Part shown: positions 20,219-31,330 of the stretch, piece by piece | Position numbering within the stretch: the first letter of the stretch is position 1 | Layout of the letters: every line of letters begins with the position of its first letter | NCBI GenBank assembly: GCA_020631735.1 | Contig: CM036223.1 | Span: forward strand, 13,827,356-13,891,355 | DNA from: Saccharum officinarum | Taxonomy: Eukaryota > Streptophyta > Magnoliopsida > Poales > Poaceae | DNA length: 64,000 bases | Direction of reading: 5' to 3' | Notes under the pieces: model-generated | The model's database searches: none | What the model was told of the DNA's origin: nothing | Seen by the model: the letters and a program-made list of their open reading frames with translations, nothing else | Program-made: the position numbers and the translations under genes

Positions 20219-20899
20219 GTGGTGGGGCCACTAGCATTTAGATTCTTCTTTTTTTTCCTTTTCATTTCTCTTTTGGATACCTCCGTTCATGAGGTTTGTG
20301 TGTGTGCTCGATGTGCAAAATCTAAGAGACAATGAAAATGCGAGTTCCTTTGTCAATATAAGGATGCAAACTTAGTTTTGACTAAGTTTATAATAAATAG
20401 TACTGCATACTAACATTTATGCCTCCAGTTATATTTACTATAAAATATATGGAATAATTAATTTAATAGTACTTATTTTGTATCATAAATACCTATTCTT
20501 ATTTACATAATTTTATTTAAACTTCAAATCTTTTGACTCCTCAAAAAATAAGAGTTTTACATTCTTTTGTGGACGATTGAAAAGTAAGAATTATATTCTT
20601 TTGTGGAAAAAAGGTACTATAAGTAGTTTTTGTAGAAACTTTAAATGTCAGTACAAAACAAGAAAGGTTTCATGATTTCAATGGATAGGTTTTCAATTAA
20701 AGGAATATACACGCAAAATCCTAACAATTCTTTAGATGGCCACATTTACTTACATCTACGTGCTCGAAGATCTGTATTGCTCCCATCCCATGCATTCTTT
20801 CTCCACCTCATCACATCCATGGAGGTTGCCAGGAGGCCATTGGAAGTGGAGTCCATCACTTCCATATAGCTAGGAGAGTTAACATAAACTATAAAATGC
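20219..20899. other. AT-rich intergenic sequence, no gene seen
   Basis: No conserved ORF, terminal repeat or RNA gene is visible. An open frame at 20645-20869 has no recognisable motif. Confidence 0.5.
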
Positions 20900-21525
20900 T
20901 GATTTTTTGGTCTGGCGCAGAGAGCTATAAACTCTATGGCCAATTGGAAACAATTGATCACATTTTATTCCAATGTCCTATTACTTCGTTCTTGTGGCAT
21001 TTTTATACGTGATGATGACATGCTTAATTGGCCAAGCTCCCCAACAAGCTTTGAGAGTTTGTTTGTTGAGGTAATTGTAAGGTGTAGTCGTGTAGAGGTA
21101 AGAAGAAAAGTGTACTGATGGGCCATGTGGACGTTGTGGGAGTCAAGGACATGTCATCTTCAAAACAAAATTATTGAGTCCCCGGTGTCAATGATCCACA
21201 GGAATTGCCTTAAAAATGATCCACAAGAATCTAGTGATTCTCAAGACATGGAGATCTTTGTTCAAGCAAAAAAAAATGCATGGTCAAGCTAATGCATGGA
21301 TTAGCATAGACCTTCTGTAGAGTAGCATAGTGATCATCCTAGCTTTTGTGTGATCTCTAGAGTAAATTGGGTAGAGTGCAAACTTGTGGAATGCATTTGC
21401 TGCCTTCGTGTGGTGTCATGCTTGGATTTATCATTGTAAGTTGGCAACCCCAACAAATGTATTGAGGGTTTAAGGTTAAGCTTTCTAATAAAGCTGGACA
21501 TGAGCTTTGATCAAAAAATGATTTT
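20900..21525 (+). mobile_element. LINE 3'-end remnant
   Basis: Plus-strand reading gives LYGQLETIDHILFQCPITSF followed by LWH, the zf-RVT signature of plant LINEs. About 120 bases later comes a segment around MWTLWESRTCHLQNKI, typical of the extreme C-terminus. Stops and frameshifts interrupt it. The 3' part ends ctaataaagctggacatgagctttgatc followed by an A-rich stretch near 21520, like the 3' UTR and tail of grass LINEs. The copy is 5'-truncated. Confidence 0.7.
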
Positions 21526-22929
21526 CCTAATTAGTAATTAATTTTTTTTTCATGAATTTACACCAGCAAAATAAAGTCTTTATAAAATTTAAAACAATTA
21601 TAAGGCTAGAATATTTTTGTTGCATTCATGTTGGTGCATTGTGTTTTTATGATTTGGTTGAATAATGTTGTATAGGTGAATTTAATCAATTTTCAAAACC
21701 CAAGGAAAGTTTTTCTTTTATCTTCTTTTTCTCCTTTTTCAGCTCAACAGCTAACTTAGCCTAGACTGTTTTTTTTCTCCCTCTCACCCTTCCCCCACCC
21801 CCTTAGCCCTTCAACCTGGCCTGCTAGGATGACCTGTTTGGCCAACCCTGCTCAGCATCCTGTCTTGCCACGCTTGCACACTCTCCCACTGGCAACCCAT
21901 CCCTACTCATTAGCCTCACCCGCCACCTTGTTTTCCACCTCCCGCTCCCATTGTGGTTGTTTCACCTCGGTAGTGAAAGCTGGCTATGGTAGCCATCAAG
22001 GAGGCTACTGTGGCTGCCCTAATCAATGCGATGATAACCACCGTGCCTTTTCTCCTCCCCTCTTCTGCCTTTAAAAGGAGCCGACGAGCCCCCCCTTCTT
22101 TGAGACCCTAACTTCCACCTGGCTACGCAATCCGCCGCCATCGGGCTTCAATCACTATCGAGATCACATCCACGTGGTAACATCCACAAGTTTTGCAAGG
22201 TGGTAACATGTCAATATAGATGGATCTCATTTGTTTTTCTTTGTGTTCTTTGCATGAGCAATAGCTCACCGGAGTTCCTTCTCTTTTGCAGTTCATCATT
22301 GACCGTGAATTGCTGCCGTGGTGAGCTTCCCACTGTTGTGAACCCCCACTTTGAGTTCACCCTAACTTCTGAATATTATTCACACTATCTCCAAGGCAAA
22401 AGGTAAGAAAAAATGTTACCATCCTAGGAGGAATGAGGCGGACTTCTAATAAGAGAAAAAGACTCCCAAATTCGAGTTGGAGATACTCGAATTTGAGTGG
22501 TTGGGTGCATGACCACACCTTCCATCCAACTATTTAGGCTATAGGCTCACTTCCTATTGAGTTCTGCATGTCAGCAAAATCTTTATATATTTTTCATAAG
22601 ATGTCTTAACATATGAAAGTTAGGCTTTTGAGTGTTGCATACCAAAAATTAGTAACTTCAACAAGACTTGAACTTATATTTCATCAGCTGTAGAAATACA
22701 ATATCATTGCATTCATTAGTTCCCTATTTCACTCCCATTCCCGAAATTGGGCAGGTCAGGGCAAGTAGTTTCATGACTGAATTTTGATTATTCCATTCAA
22801 CCATATTTTTCCCATAAATTTCAGTAAATATTTGCCCAACATGTCAATAGTTATGTGCTTTGCATGAACCAAGCCCCCTATCACGCTCGGTTTTCTAAAG
22901 AAGACCAAGCACTCGTTATATGTGTGCCT
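21526..22929. other. Intergenic sequence with a promoter-like patch
   Basis: A C-rich segment at about 21780-22180 contains ctttaaaaggagccgacgag near 22070 and then ccctaacttcc. This composition (TATA-like followed by a C-rich leader) is seen in plant promoters and LTR leaders. No ORF with a domain follows. The remainder is AT-rich and unassigned. Confidence 0.35.
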
Positions 22930-23456
22930 AGAAAGTCCACACATACAATAACAGAATAGAGATATCAAAATAATGTTTATATAAAGCGGAAAACTTACTA
23001 TATTAACACTTACAACTATCAGAGTGTCGCAGAACGGTCACTAATCTTTTCTTCAGGCTCCAACGTCACAGGGACGGCTGACTGGGAGCTCCGTATGCCA
23101 AGCACTTCTTATAGACTTCTGGAAACTCCACTACACCTTTATTCTTCTTCTAAGTAGCACCTTACTACACACTGGAGTGTGGAAAAATAGCAAGAGTGAG
23201 TCCATGTCGAACTCAATAAATATAACATGGGGTTCATGAGGCTCAAAAGGTTTGACATAGGTTTACTGCAATAGCTTTTAGTGAGTCATCTTTTTAGCAA
23301 TTGAGTAGCAACAAGTTTACCATAAGCCCAAATAACCTCATGATCATGTAAACGAGAATAATATATAGCAAGAAACAATAATCATCAGTGAGCTTTAATA
23401 TCATCAATATTATCATTACCATCAGTGTTCATCATTTATTCTGTAAGGGTCCAAGG
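22930..23456 (-). mobile_element. Minus-strand gypsy-type LTR, 3' portion (left piece)
   Basis: From about 23270 this matches 30-190 of the window, and the family continues at 39892 after the inserted element at 23457-39891. The bases 23452-23456 (caagg) are one half of that insertion's target duplication. The left boundary of the LTR is not clear; 22930 is approximate. Confidence 0.6.
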
Positions 23457-24650
23457 TGTAACACCCCGGGTGTTATAGTGCTAATTAATCTGCCATGTCA
23501 TCATAATGCATTGCAAAGCATCCCTGTTAGGTTAACTTTGTTATGCATCAACTAAAACAAGTTTACTTATCTAGGTTGAATGTGTTTCTCAGTGGTGTGC
23601 TCCGAACCCGAAAACCCTAATTTTTAATACCACCGCAAATGCTTAGTCCATGCCCTGCGTAAATTGAGGTGTGCGACTGTGTTGCACACTAGTGTCAAGT
23701 GTAGGGTATGAGCTCAAGTACAACCTCTAAAATGAAACTCCAAATTTGAGTTTGAATTGGAGTCCCAAAACTTGTCACGAGTTTTCAGATTTGAATTCGA
23801 ATTCAAAATTGGGGAAAATGTAAAAGAATTTTAAAAGCTAATTGGTCAACCAAGAGTGACATTTGGTCAACCATGTCATGTTGGTCCAAATGATGCCCTT
23901 GGGTGAGGTTTTGATCGCTAAGTAATCACAAATCAAAGTAGCAACAAATTCCAATTTAAAATTCCTCCGAAAACCCTAAATTTCAAAACCCTGTTTTACC
24001 CCTTTTGAAATAATTCAAAATCTAAGCAAAATTTGGGAAAAACTTCAAAACCAAGTTTGTAGAACTTTTCAAGGGCTACAACTTTGGTGTTTTGAGTTTT
24101 CAAAGTTTTAGTGTAAAATGTGGAGCAATTTTGAAAATAAACAAATTTCAGTTTTGACTCATTTTTGTCCCCAAACTAAGATTTCAAAATGGAGGCAGAA
24201 TTTGAAAAAGTTTTGAACAGCAAAGTTGTAGGTCTGGTCGAGATGTACAACTTTGGTGTTTGGAGATTTTGAAGTTTCAATATAAAATCAAAAGTAATTT
24301 CTAAATTACCAAATCCCAAAAATGTGTCCCCTTTTGAATTTAAACTCAAATTTCAAAATCCAGTGAGAATTTGAAAAAGTGTTCAATACAAAACTTGTAG
24401 AGCTTGAAATTCTGAAGATTTCATAGATTGTAAGTTTTTCAAGTTGTTACATGAATTTGAGAGTAATTTTAGAAAACAGTTTGAAAATTCAAAATTTGGT
24501 GGGGGTGCTACAGTGCCGCGCCAATGGTGGCCGGCCACCGCGCGGTATGGGCGCCGGCGAGCCGCCGTGGCCGCCTAGACCCTTCGCGCGCGGTCGAGAA
24601 CGCCAGCGCGATGACGCGAGCAGTGCAGCTCTGTAGCCGCGACCGTCGTC

Positions 24651-24660
24651 TATAAATACA
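24651..24660 (+). promoter_or_regulatory. TATA box of element 1 5' LTR
   Basis: TATAAATACA follows a GC-rich stretch and precedes a pyrimidine-rich leader (cttcttcgttttctctg) where transcription would begin about 30 bases on. The same box is at 36991-37000 in the 3' LTR. The U3/R boundary is therefore likely near 24685. Confidence 0.7.
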
Positions 24661-27093
24661 CCGAGGTCACAGTGGCGACTTCTTCGTTTTCTCTGTTTTC
24701 GCCATCGCCGCCACCGCAGCTCCGCCGCTCGCCGCTACCGCCACCAAGCCATCTCCGGCCATGCCAACCGCACCCTTAGCTCCGTCTCATCCTTGCGCAC
24801 CTCGTGAACCAGTTGAGTTGGCCCAATTCCGTTTGGATCGCCGGGGAGCCGTCGTCTTCCACCTCGGGTCGCCGCCGTTCCCGTCAAACCCCGCCACCGT
24901 GGCCAGCCGCCTCCAGAGCCTCTCAGCTTCAACCGATCACTCCTTCGTGATCGTGGTACGCCCCTGATACTCCCTGACCACTCGCTTTAATCGCTATCGC
25001 GTTGTACCGTCGAGTCACCGGTCACCGTGGCCGTCGAGCCGCCACCGTCGTCGGTGAGCTGTCGCCGGAGCTCGAGCCATGGTGTTTAGTAGCAAAATGG
25101 AACCGTGGGGTAGTGTAGATGGTGATGGTGGAGTCGGTTTGTCGACCGAGGCATCGGTCACCGGCCAGCCACCGCGGGAGACAGCGCGGGCACGCGGGAG
25201 CGAGCGGGCGAGCGGGAGGAAGGCGATGACAAGTGGGACCGCGCTGTCAGAGAGAGAGGGAGAGGCAGACGCGCGCGCGTGAGGCAGGCCGCCTGCTGGG
25301 CCGCGCGGCTGGGCCGAGCGCGTGCGGCGCGCGGCGCGCGAGCGGGCCGACCCGCTGGGCCGGACCGCGGGAGAAAGGAAGAATCGGCCCGATTTCATTT
25401 TTGTTTTTCTTTTTCAAATAAATGAATAGTTTAGTTATTTGTTTATTTCTTTAAAAATTGTGTAGAGTTCCAAAATTCATGAAAATTTTTGTGTAGGCTT
25501 CTCAATGTATAAACTATCTAGGAAAAATGTTAAATGCTGAAATTGAGTACTTTGTGCAGTAGAATTAATTAGTTCTAATAAAGATTAAATGCAACTTCCA
25601 TGAATTTTAATAATTAATTTATTAATCCAAAAATGATGAAATTTATTATGACACTATTATAAATCATTCTTGATCCATAGAAAAAGTTTGAGCTTGATTA
25701 GGTAAAATTTGATTAACTTCTAATTATATCCTAATTATTTAAATAATAAATAAATGTTAATTTAAGAACTTTAAGTGTTGTGTGCCTTTTGATTGAGTGA
25801 TGTCCTTAGGTCACTACCCTTTGGTGATCTCTGGCACCTTAATTTCATGATTGAGCTCGTTAGTAACTTGTTTAGGTTAAAGCTGGTATCGCTGGAATCG
25901 TCGCTACTAGTTAGTAGGTTTTTAGTTTGCGACTGTACCGCGAAGGAAGTGTACTCCAGTCGTAACTCGTAGCATGTTATCATCAAGCATCATGTTTATC
26001 AGCGAGCATCATGTTAAAGCACGTTATGTGTTCGTGTAGTCTCCGCTTTCGAAGAAGTCGAAGTCGTCGAGCCAGTTTCCGGAGAAGAGCGATCGTCGGT
26101 GGGTTTCGGACCTAACGTTGAAGTTCTCGGGTCTGAGTCAGTCATCGTGTCCGAGCAAGGCAAGCCCCGATGCATTTAAACCCTACCTTGAATTTTACAA
26201 ATGTTTTATTATTTATAATATGGTTTACTGCATTAAGTAATTAGGAGTTGAGTGATAACCTAATTGCTGCATTATCATCCTTGATTATTGTGATATCAAC
26301 CTTGATACCTGTTTTATGGAAAATGCGTAGTATGCTTCGCTATGCTTAGAAGTTAAGCTTTTAAATGCAATGTTTATATAGCCATGACGGTATATTGAAT
26401 GAAGATTGAAATATGAGAATGAACTTAAAAGATTGGGCGGGTGGTTTGGCCACTGCTAACATGCATTGGGAAAAGAGTCTCAATGTAGTGTTTCCGCCTT
26501 GTCAGTTAAGGTCCGTTCGTCGTAAGCCTGTTATGTTCAAGACTTTGCAACTAGCTTCATGCCTTGGGTAAGCCCAAAATGTTGGTGATTCCATTACGAG
26601 AACGTCTAACCTCGCACTGAGAGTGGAGAGATGGCGAGAGTAGCGTGTACCCTCGGGGCTAGAATTTGGTCGGGTTCGAGGAGTACTGTACTCTCGGGTG
26701 GCGATGGACATGTTCTAGTTTTGGGAGATCTAAATGAGGGTTGATATATGCAAGATTCGGTTCTACATATGTCGTGAGGTTAGGGATCCCCAGCTGGGTA
26801 TAATCGGTTCGAATCGTCGTTGCTCCTCGGTTATGGAGACTTGATCACCTGACTTGCATCGTAGTTAAGAACTGGAATTGAAAGAAAGAATGAGAAATGT
26901 TTTGATGATAATTACTTTGATCTAGATTAGGATCACTTAGATTTGGTTAATGAACCATCAATAGTAAAAGTAAAATGTTGAAGATAAGGATCTACTTTAG
27001 TAAGCTTTTCTGCAAAGGAAAATCTTGATTCTAGAATACCCGTACCTTGATTTCCTAAAGCTAGCATGCCCTTGGAGTCTTTATCTTAGTCGG

Positions 27094-27148
27094 GTAAGTC
27101 TTGTTGAGTACCCTCAAGTACTCAGGGTTTGTTAACCCCTTGTTGCAG
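27094..27148 (+). other. Intron-like segment with conserved hairpin in element 1 5' LTR
   Basis: GTAAGT at 27094-27099 and TTGTTGCAG ending at 27148 bracket 55 bases. Between them GAGTAC (27106-27111), a 6-base loop and GTACTC (27118-27123) form a perfect stem, followed by AGGGTTT. The same arrangement is in the 3' LTR (39435-39489) and in the second element family (47118-47171, 56256 on). Confidence 0.55.
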
Positions 27149-27552
27149 GTGCGGTTCATGAACAAGTCTGCTTCGAGCCTTGTTGCTTGACCGTCGTGGT
27201 TGAAGAAAGCGACGACGAATAGACTGTGTGGCCTTTGGGCAAGGCATCTCGCTTGTGTGTTGTAATAAAGTTAATACCGATACTTCTCTACTACTGGTTT
27301 GTAATAATGTTACATAAGGTTTGAAGTTTGAAAACTGGTTTGTAAACCTATATTATTGTAAGACTTCCGCTACGTTGCTCTGTTGAATATTTTGAATAAA
27401 CTGTTGTAATATTGCAATACTCCTGTGATTGGATCCTGTTCGGAGGAAAGCGGGCCTTTTAAGTTATGGTGAACATAAGTATGGCCATCAGAGGTCATTA
27501 TGGCAATGACGGGTACTTGTGGGCCATCATAATTAGGAGGTTTTGTGACAGC

Positions 27553-27565
27553 TGGTACCAGAGCA
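27553..27565 (+). other. Primer-binding site, element 1
   Basis: TGGTACCAGAGCA begins two bases after the 5' LTR. It matches 11 of the 12 bases TGGTATCAGAGC complementary to the 3' end of initiator tRNA-Met, the usual primer of plant gypsy elements. Confidence 0.85.
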
Positions 27566-27934
27566 TAATCACTCGGGTTATTGTAGTATTACCTTGTAAA
27601 ACTTCAAAATAATTTGGGTCAAACAAACTTAATACTGATATTTTGGTCCAAATTGCTTTTGCTTATCTTAATCTATTCTATAGTTTCCTTAGCTCATATT
27701 TGAAAGCTTCGTAGTGAAGTATCATGTATAGTGCCCTATGTTATAAAGATTGCATGTGTTACTTAAATCTTTCTGTTAGATCATAAGTGCGATGCATGCA
27801 TCATGTTTAATTAACCTGCTTAAGCTACCTTCCCTTTTAAAGTGGTTTGGGTTAAGTAAGGTTCAAATCCTATTCATGCTAACCTTCAGATCCCCCTATC
27901 TGTTCTTATCGTCCTAATTCTATCTTGCTATAGG

Positions 27935-28453
27935 ATGGCACGTGTGAAGACGACTCCTCGCAAGAAAACGGGTCCGCAAGGAGTGCCGCGTCATCAGTTG
28001 GCCGCCAGAGGTGATGGAGCAAGCAGCAGCCGTAATCCGAACCCGAATTCGGAATCAGAGGTTGCAAGGCTTACATCAGAAGTGGAGCGACTGAAGCGCA
28101 ACATGCGTTTTTAGAAACAGTTCCAGAAGGAGTCTTTGGAAAAGGAGACAGAAGCCAGGGCTCATGTTCGTGAGTTGGAGCTTTATGTGACACACCTAGA
28201 GCAGTACAACACAGTTCTGCATGAGGAAGTTCATAGGCTAAATGATCTGATGAATCCCAATCATCAGCCCCAGGCAGTAGAAGATGATGTCAGTGCCATG
28301 ATTGTTCCTGATGGAGAGGACAATGAGGAAGAAGATCCAGAAGAAGATGAACCCATGATGGAAAGTGGGGATGATGCGAGTCATGTCACTGGTGCAGGTG
28401 CTCCAGAGAATGAGGATGGAGTGATCGTGATCAGCGATGATGATGAGGAGTGA
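27935..28453 (+). pseudogene. Extra ORF upstream of gag with degenerate histone-H3-like N-terminus (element 1)
   Basis: The frame spans 172 codon positions with one in-frame TAG at 28112-28114. It starts MARVKTTPRKKTG and continues with PRHQLA, an alignable but diverged version of the H3-like tail in the ORF at 48362. Heptad-rich helices with LTSEVERL and LHEEVHRLN follow, predicted coiled coil. The C-terminal third is acidic and ends VIVISDDDEE, which fits a SUMO-interaction motif. The ATG directly follows a TAG acceptor-like site after a pyrimidine-rich stretch. The family is unknown to me; no histone fold is present. The function is inferred at most as chromatin or Gag-accessory. Confidence 0.75.
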
Positions 28454-28606
28454 AGTGTCGACATGGATTGTTGTGTAATATAGTAGTCTTTCCTGCTTTC
28501 TAAGAACCTTAGTGGGTAGTTTCTTGCTTGAGAGCAAGTTTGTAATGAAATAATGTAAGATAAGTTGTGTGTGTATACAAGTACTGTACTAACTGCTTTT
28601 TAATTC

Positions 28607-28612
28607 AATAAA
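28607..28612 (+). terminator. Polyadenylation-signal-like AATAAA between extra ORF and gag
   Basis: AATAAA lies 154 bases after the extra ORF stop and 34 bases before the gag ATG, preceded by TGTAAT-type elements. It could end a short transcript for the extra ORF. Plant poly(A) signals are loose, so this is weak. Confidence 0.3.
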
Positions 28613-28645
28613 GCGATGTAAATAAATATAGTTTGTGTACAACAG

Positions 28646-29647
28646 ATGGATGATACTGGAACTTCCCAAGAAAGGGACAATCCTCCGAATCCCCCACCGT
28701 TTCCACCCACCTTGGCAGAAGCTATTGTCGCACTGGTTAATGCCACTACCTTGTTGGCTCAGAATCAGAATCAGAATGGAAATCAGGGCCGTCGAGGCCG
28801 TAACAATGGAGGGGAAACCACTTATGTGGATTTCACCGATACCCGTCCACCAGTGTTCTCAAAGGCAGATGAGCCGCTAGAGGCGGATGACTGGCTCCAT
28901 ACCATGGAGCAGAAGTTTGAACTTTTACAGTGCACGGAGCATCAGAAGCCCGTGTTTGCAGCACAACAGCTTAGAGGTGCCGCAGGGGCGTGGTGGGCGA
29001 ATCTGGCCGCCGCACGGCCTGCTGGCCACCGTATCACTTGGCAGGAGTTTCGTGAAGCCTTCAGAGCACATTATATCCCAGATGGTGTCATGGCCATGAA
29101 GTTAGAAGAGTTTCTCTCGCTGAAGCAAGGGAACCAGACAGTTCTACAGTATGTGGGCAAATTCAATCATCTGTCCCAGTATGCAGCGGAATATGTGAAC
29201 ACCGATGCAAAGAAGAAGAGTTGTTTCATGAGAGGTTTGAGTACCAGAATCCAGGAAGCATTGGTCACCTGCTATAATGCCACTTACCATGAGATAGTCA
29301 ATGTGGCTATTGCGTCAGAAGAGAAGTCCCGACTGCATAAAGAGTCGAAGAAAAAGAAGCTAGTGTTTTCTAGCCCGTCTGGTGGCATTAAAAAGCGCCA
29401 GAGGTTTGTTTATCACCCTCAGAACCATTTCCGCCCAACTTATCGTCCACCGCAATACCAAGCTCAGCCGCAGACGTTTTTCCGTCCTGTCGCAATCCCG
29501 CAGTATCCACAGTAGCCGAATGCCCCTGGTATTCGAAACCAGACTCCAGTAACCCATAACTTTCCCTGTTACAATTGTGGAAAGCCAGGCCACTTTTCCA
29601 AGGACTGCCCGTATCCAAGGCAGTACAATCCCAGTTATCCCAGAGCT
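28646..29647 (+). pseudogene. Gag of element 1 (5' part of gag-pol), broken
   Basis: The ATG at 28646 follows acaacag. The N-terminal region is followed by the retrotransposon gag domain (about codons 60-210: ADDWLHTMEQKFELLQC, GAAGAWWANL, LKQGNQTVLQY). A premature TAG lies at 29513-29515. The same frame then gives the CCHC zinc knuckle CYNCGKPGHFSKDC at about 29569-29610, which binds RNA. The frame is cut at 29648 by a solo LTR and resumes at 32169-32174 in the same phase because insertion plus duplication is a multiple of three. Confidence 0.92.
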
Positions 29648-30738
29648 TGTAGGGTCGAGATGACGGACTAGAGGGGGGGTGAATAGTCCTTTCTAAAACT
29701 TAAGCGTGTTGGCTAACCAAAAACAAATGCGGAATTAAACTTATCGGTCTAGCCAAGACTTCACCCCTCTAACTAAGTTCACAAGCACCTCACAAAGATC
29801 CTAATTTAAGCAACTAAGGTGCTTTCCTTAGCAAGAGCTCTCCTATTTAATTCTAGAGCAAGGTCACACAAACCTATGCACTAGTACTTTGCAAGCAAGA
29901 GGGAGCTCCTACACAATTCTAGTAAGCAAAGCGCACAAAGCCTAAGCTCACTAGCAATGCTCAATAACAAGGCAACTAATGCCAAATTAGAGAGCTCAAA
30001 TCACTTAGCTACACAAACTAAGCAATGTGACTAACAAGGTGACACAAACCAAATTAGTCACGCAAAGGGGAAGCTTCTAGCTACACAAGCAAGAAGACGA
30101 CTAGCAAGCTACACAAGCAAACTAATTACGAGAGCAACTACACAAGCACAAGTATATATGAAAGTAAATACAAGCTTGTGTTGCATGAAGGCAAACCACC
30201 GAGAAGAGTAGACAAAGTTGACACGGTGATTTTCTCCCGAGGTTCACTTGGTTGCCACCAAGCTACGTCCCCGTTGTGTCGACCAACACTTAGATGGTTC
30301 CTCGGTGTGACCCTCAAGTCACTTGCCCCTCAAGGCACGCCCCGCAAGGCACCGCAAGACACCACTCTCAAGTGAGGTAACTCAATGACACGCTCAACTA
30401 GAGTTGCTCTTCGCGATCCCCGCGGGGTGAGCACAATCCCCCTCACAAAGCTTCTCAGGAGCCTCGCACAATCTTCTTGCGAGCTTCAACAGAGCCACAA
30501 GCCACCAAGCCGTCTAGGAGGTGGCAACCTCCAAGAGTAACAAGCACTACCGGCTTGCAACACGATCACCTAGTGCCACTCGATGCAACCTCACGATGCA
30601 ATCGCACTAGAATCGCTCTCTCACTCGATCCGATGAACACTATCAAGCATGAGTGAGTTAGAGGGCTCCCAAGCACTACCACACAAGCCACCAAGGCTAA
30701 AGTGTGCTCCACACCCAGCCACAGCCGGACAAGGCATC

Positions 30739-30746
30739 TATTTATA
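30739..30746 (-). promoter_or_regulatory. TATA box of the solo Copia LTR
   Basis: The minus strand reads GGTTATAAATAGATGCC. This places U3 on the right side (32168 to about 30740) and R/U5 to the left, consistent with minus orientation. The CCGGAC-rich cluster lies directly upstream of this box. Confidence 0.65.
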
Positions 30747-30789
30747 ACCCCACGGTCAAATAGAGCCGTTACCCCTTCACTGGGTCCTT

Positions 30790-31330
30790 TTTCGGGACGA
30801 CCGGACGCGCCGGTCGAAACTGACCGGACACGCTCAACCGCGTCCGGTCGCCCTGCGACGTCCACGTGTCCCTCAAATTTCAAATGCGACTGTTAGATCC
30901 TCCAACGGTCACTGCACACCAACGGTCAAACGCTATGACCGGACGCGCTGCTCAACCGACCGGACACGCCGGTCGCATAGCACCGCGCGCGCGAAGCAAC
31001 GACCGGACGCGCTCCTCGCAACGACCGGACGCACCGATCCGCACAGCACCCGCGCCCGTGAAACAACGACCGGACGCGCTCCTCGCAATGACCGGACGTG
31101 ACAGTGCCAGCGTCCGGTCGAAGTCCAGTAAGCTCCTTCAACGATCAGACGCGTCCGATCATCCTTGTGAACCACAGTTCCCTCTGGGCGACTGACCGGA
31201 CGTGCCGGTCCCGCGAGTGACCGGACGTTCCGGTTACAAACCCTAGCACCCGTGTCTGCGCAGTACTGACCGGACACGTCCGGTCATACCATGACCGCGT
31301 CCGGTGCAGCGTCCGGTCACCTCTGTGACC
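30790..31330. repeat. Cluster of palindromic CCGGACGCG/CGCGTCCGG motifs
   Basis: Many copies of gaccggacrcg and its inverse cgtccggtc are spaced roughly 20-40 bases apart in both orientations, for example near 30800, 30825, 30940, 31000, 31070, 31195 and 31270. Some are paired as inverted repeats (gaccggacacgtccggtc at about 31268). The GC- and CpG-rich array sits in U3 of the solo LTR. Confidence 0.8.

Larger units (their letters stand above)
23457..27550 (+). repeat. Element 1, 5' LTR
   Basis: It starts tgtaacaccccggg and ends ttttgtgaca, and is almost identical to 35797-39891. It contains a GC-rich promoter/leader zone at about 24510-25400. Open frames in that zone (for example minus 25015-25398) recur in the other LTR and are compositional. 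Confidence 0.95.

Noticed and set aside
25015..25421. Arg/Pro-rich ORFs in the LTR leader (repeated at 37355-37767)
   Set aside because: They lie in the GC-rich leader of both LTRs, overlap on both strands and change frame between the two LTR copies; compositional.
27553..27565. tRNA gene fragment
   Set aside because: The match to initiator tRNA is the short primer-binding site after an LTR; no cloverleaf is present.
30790..31330. CRISPR-like spaced repeats
   Set aside because: Plant nuclear LTR context, irregular spacing, repeats in both orientations and no cas genes.
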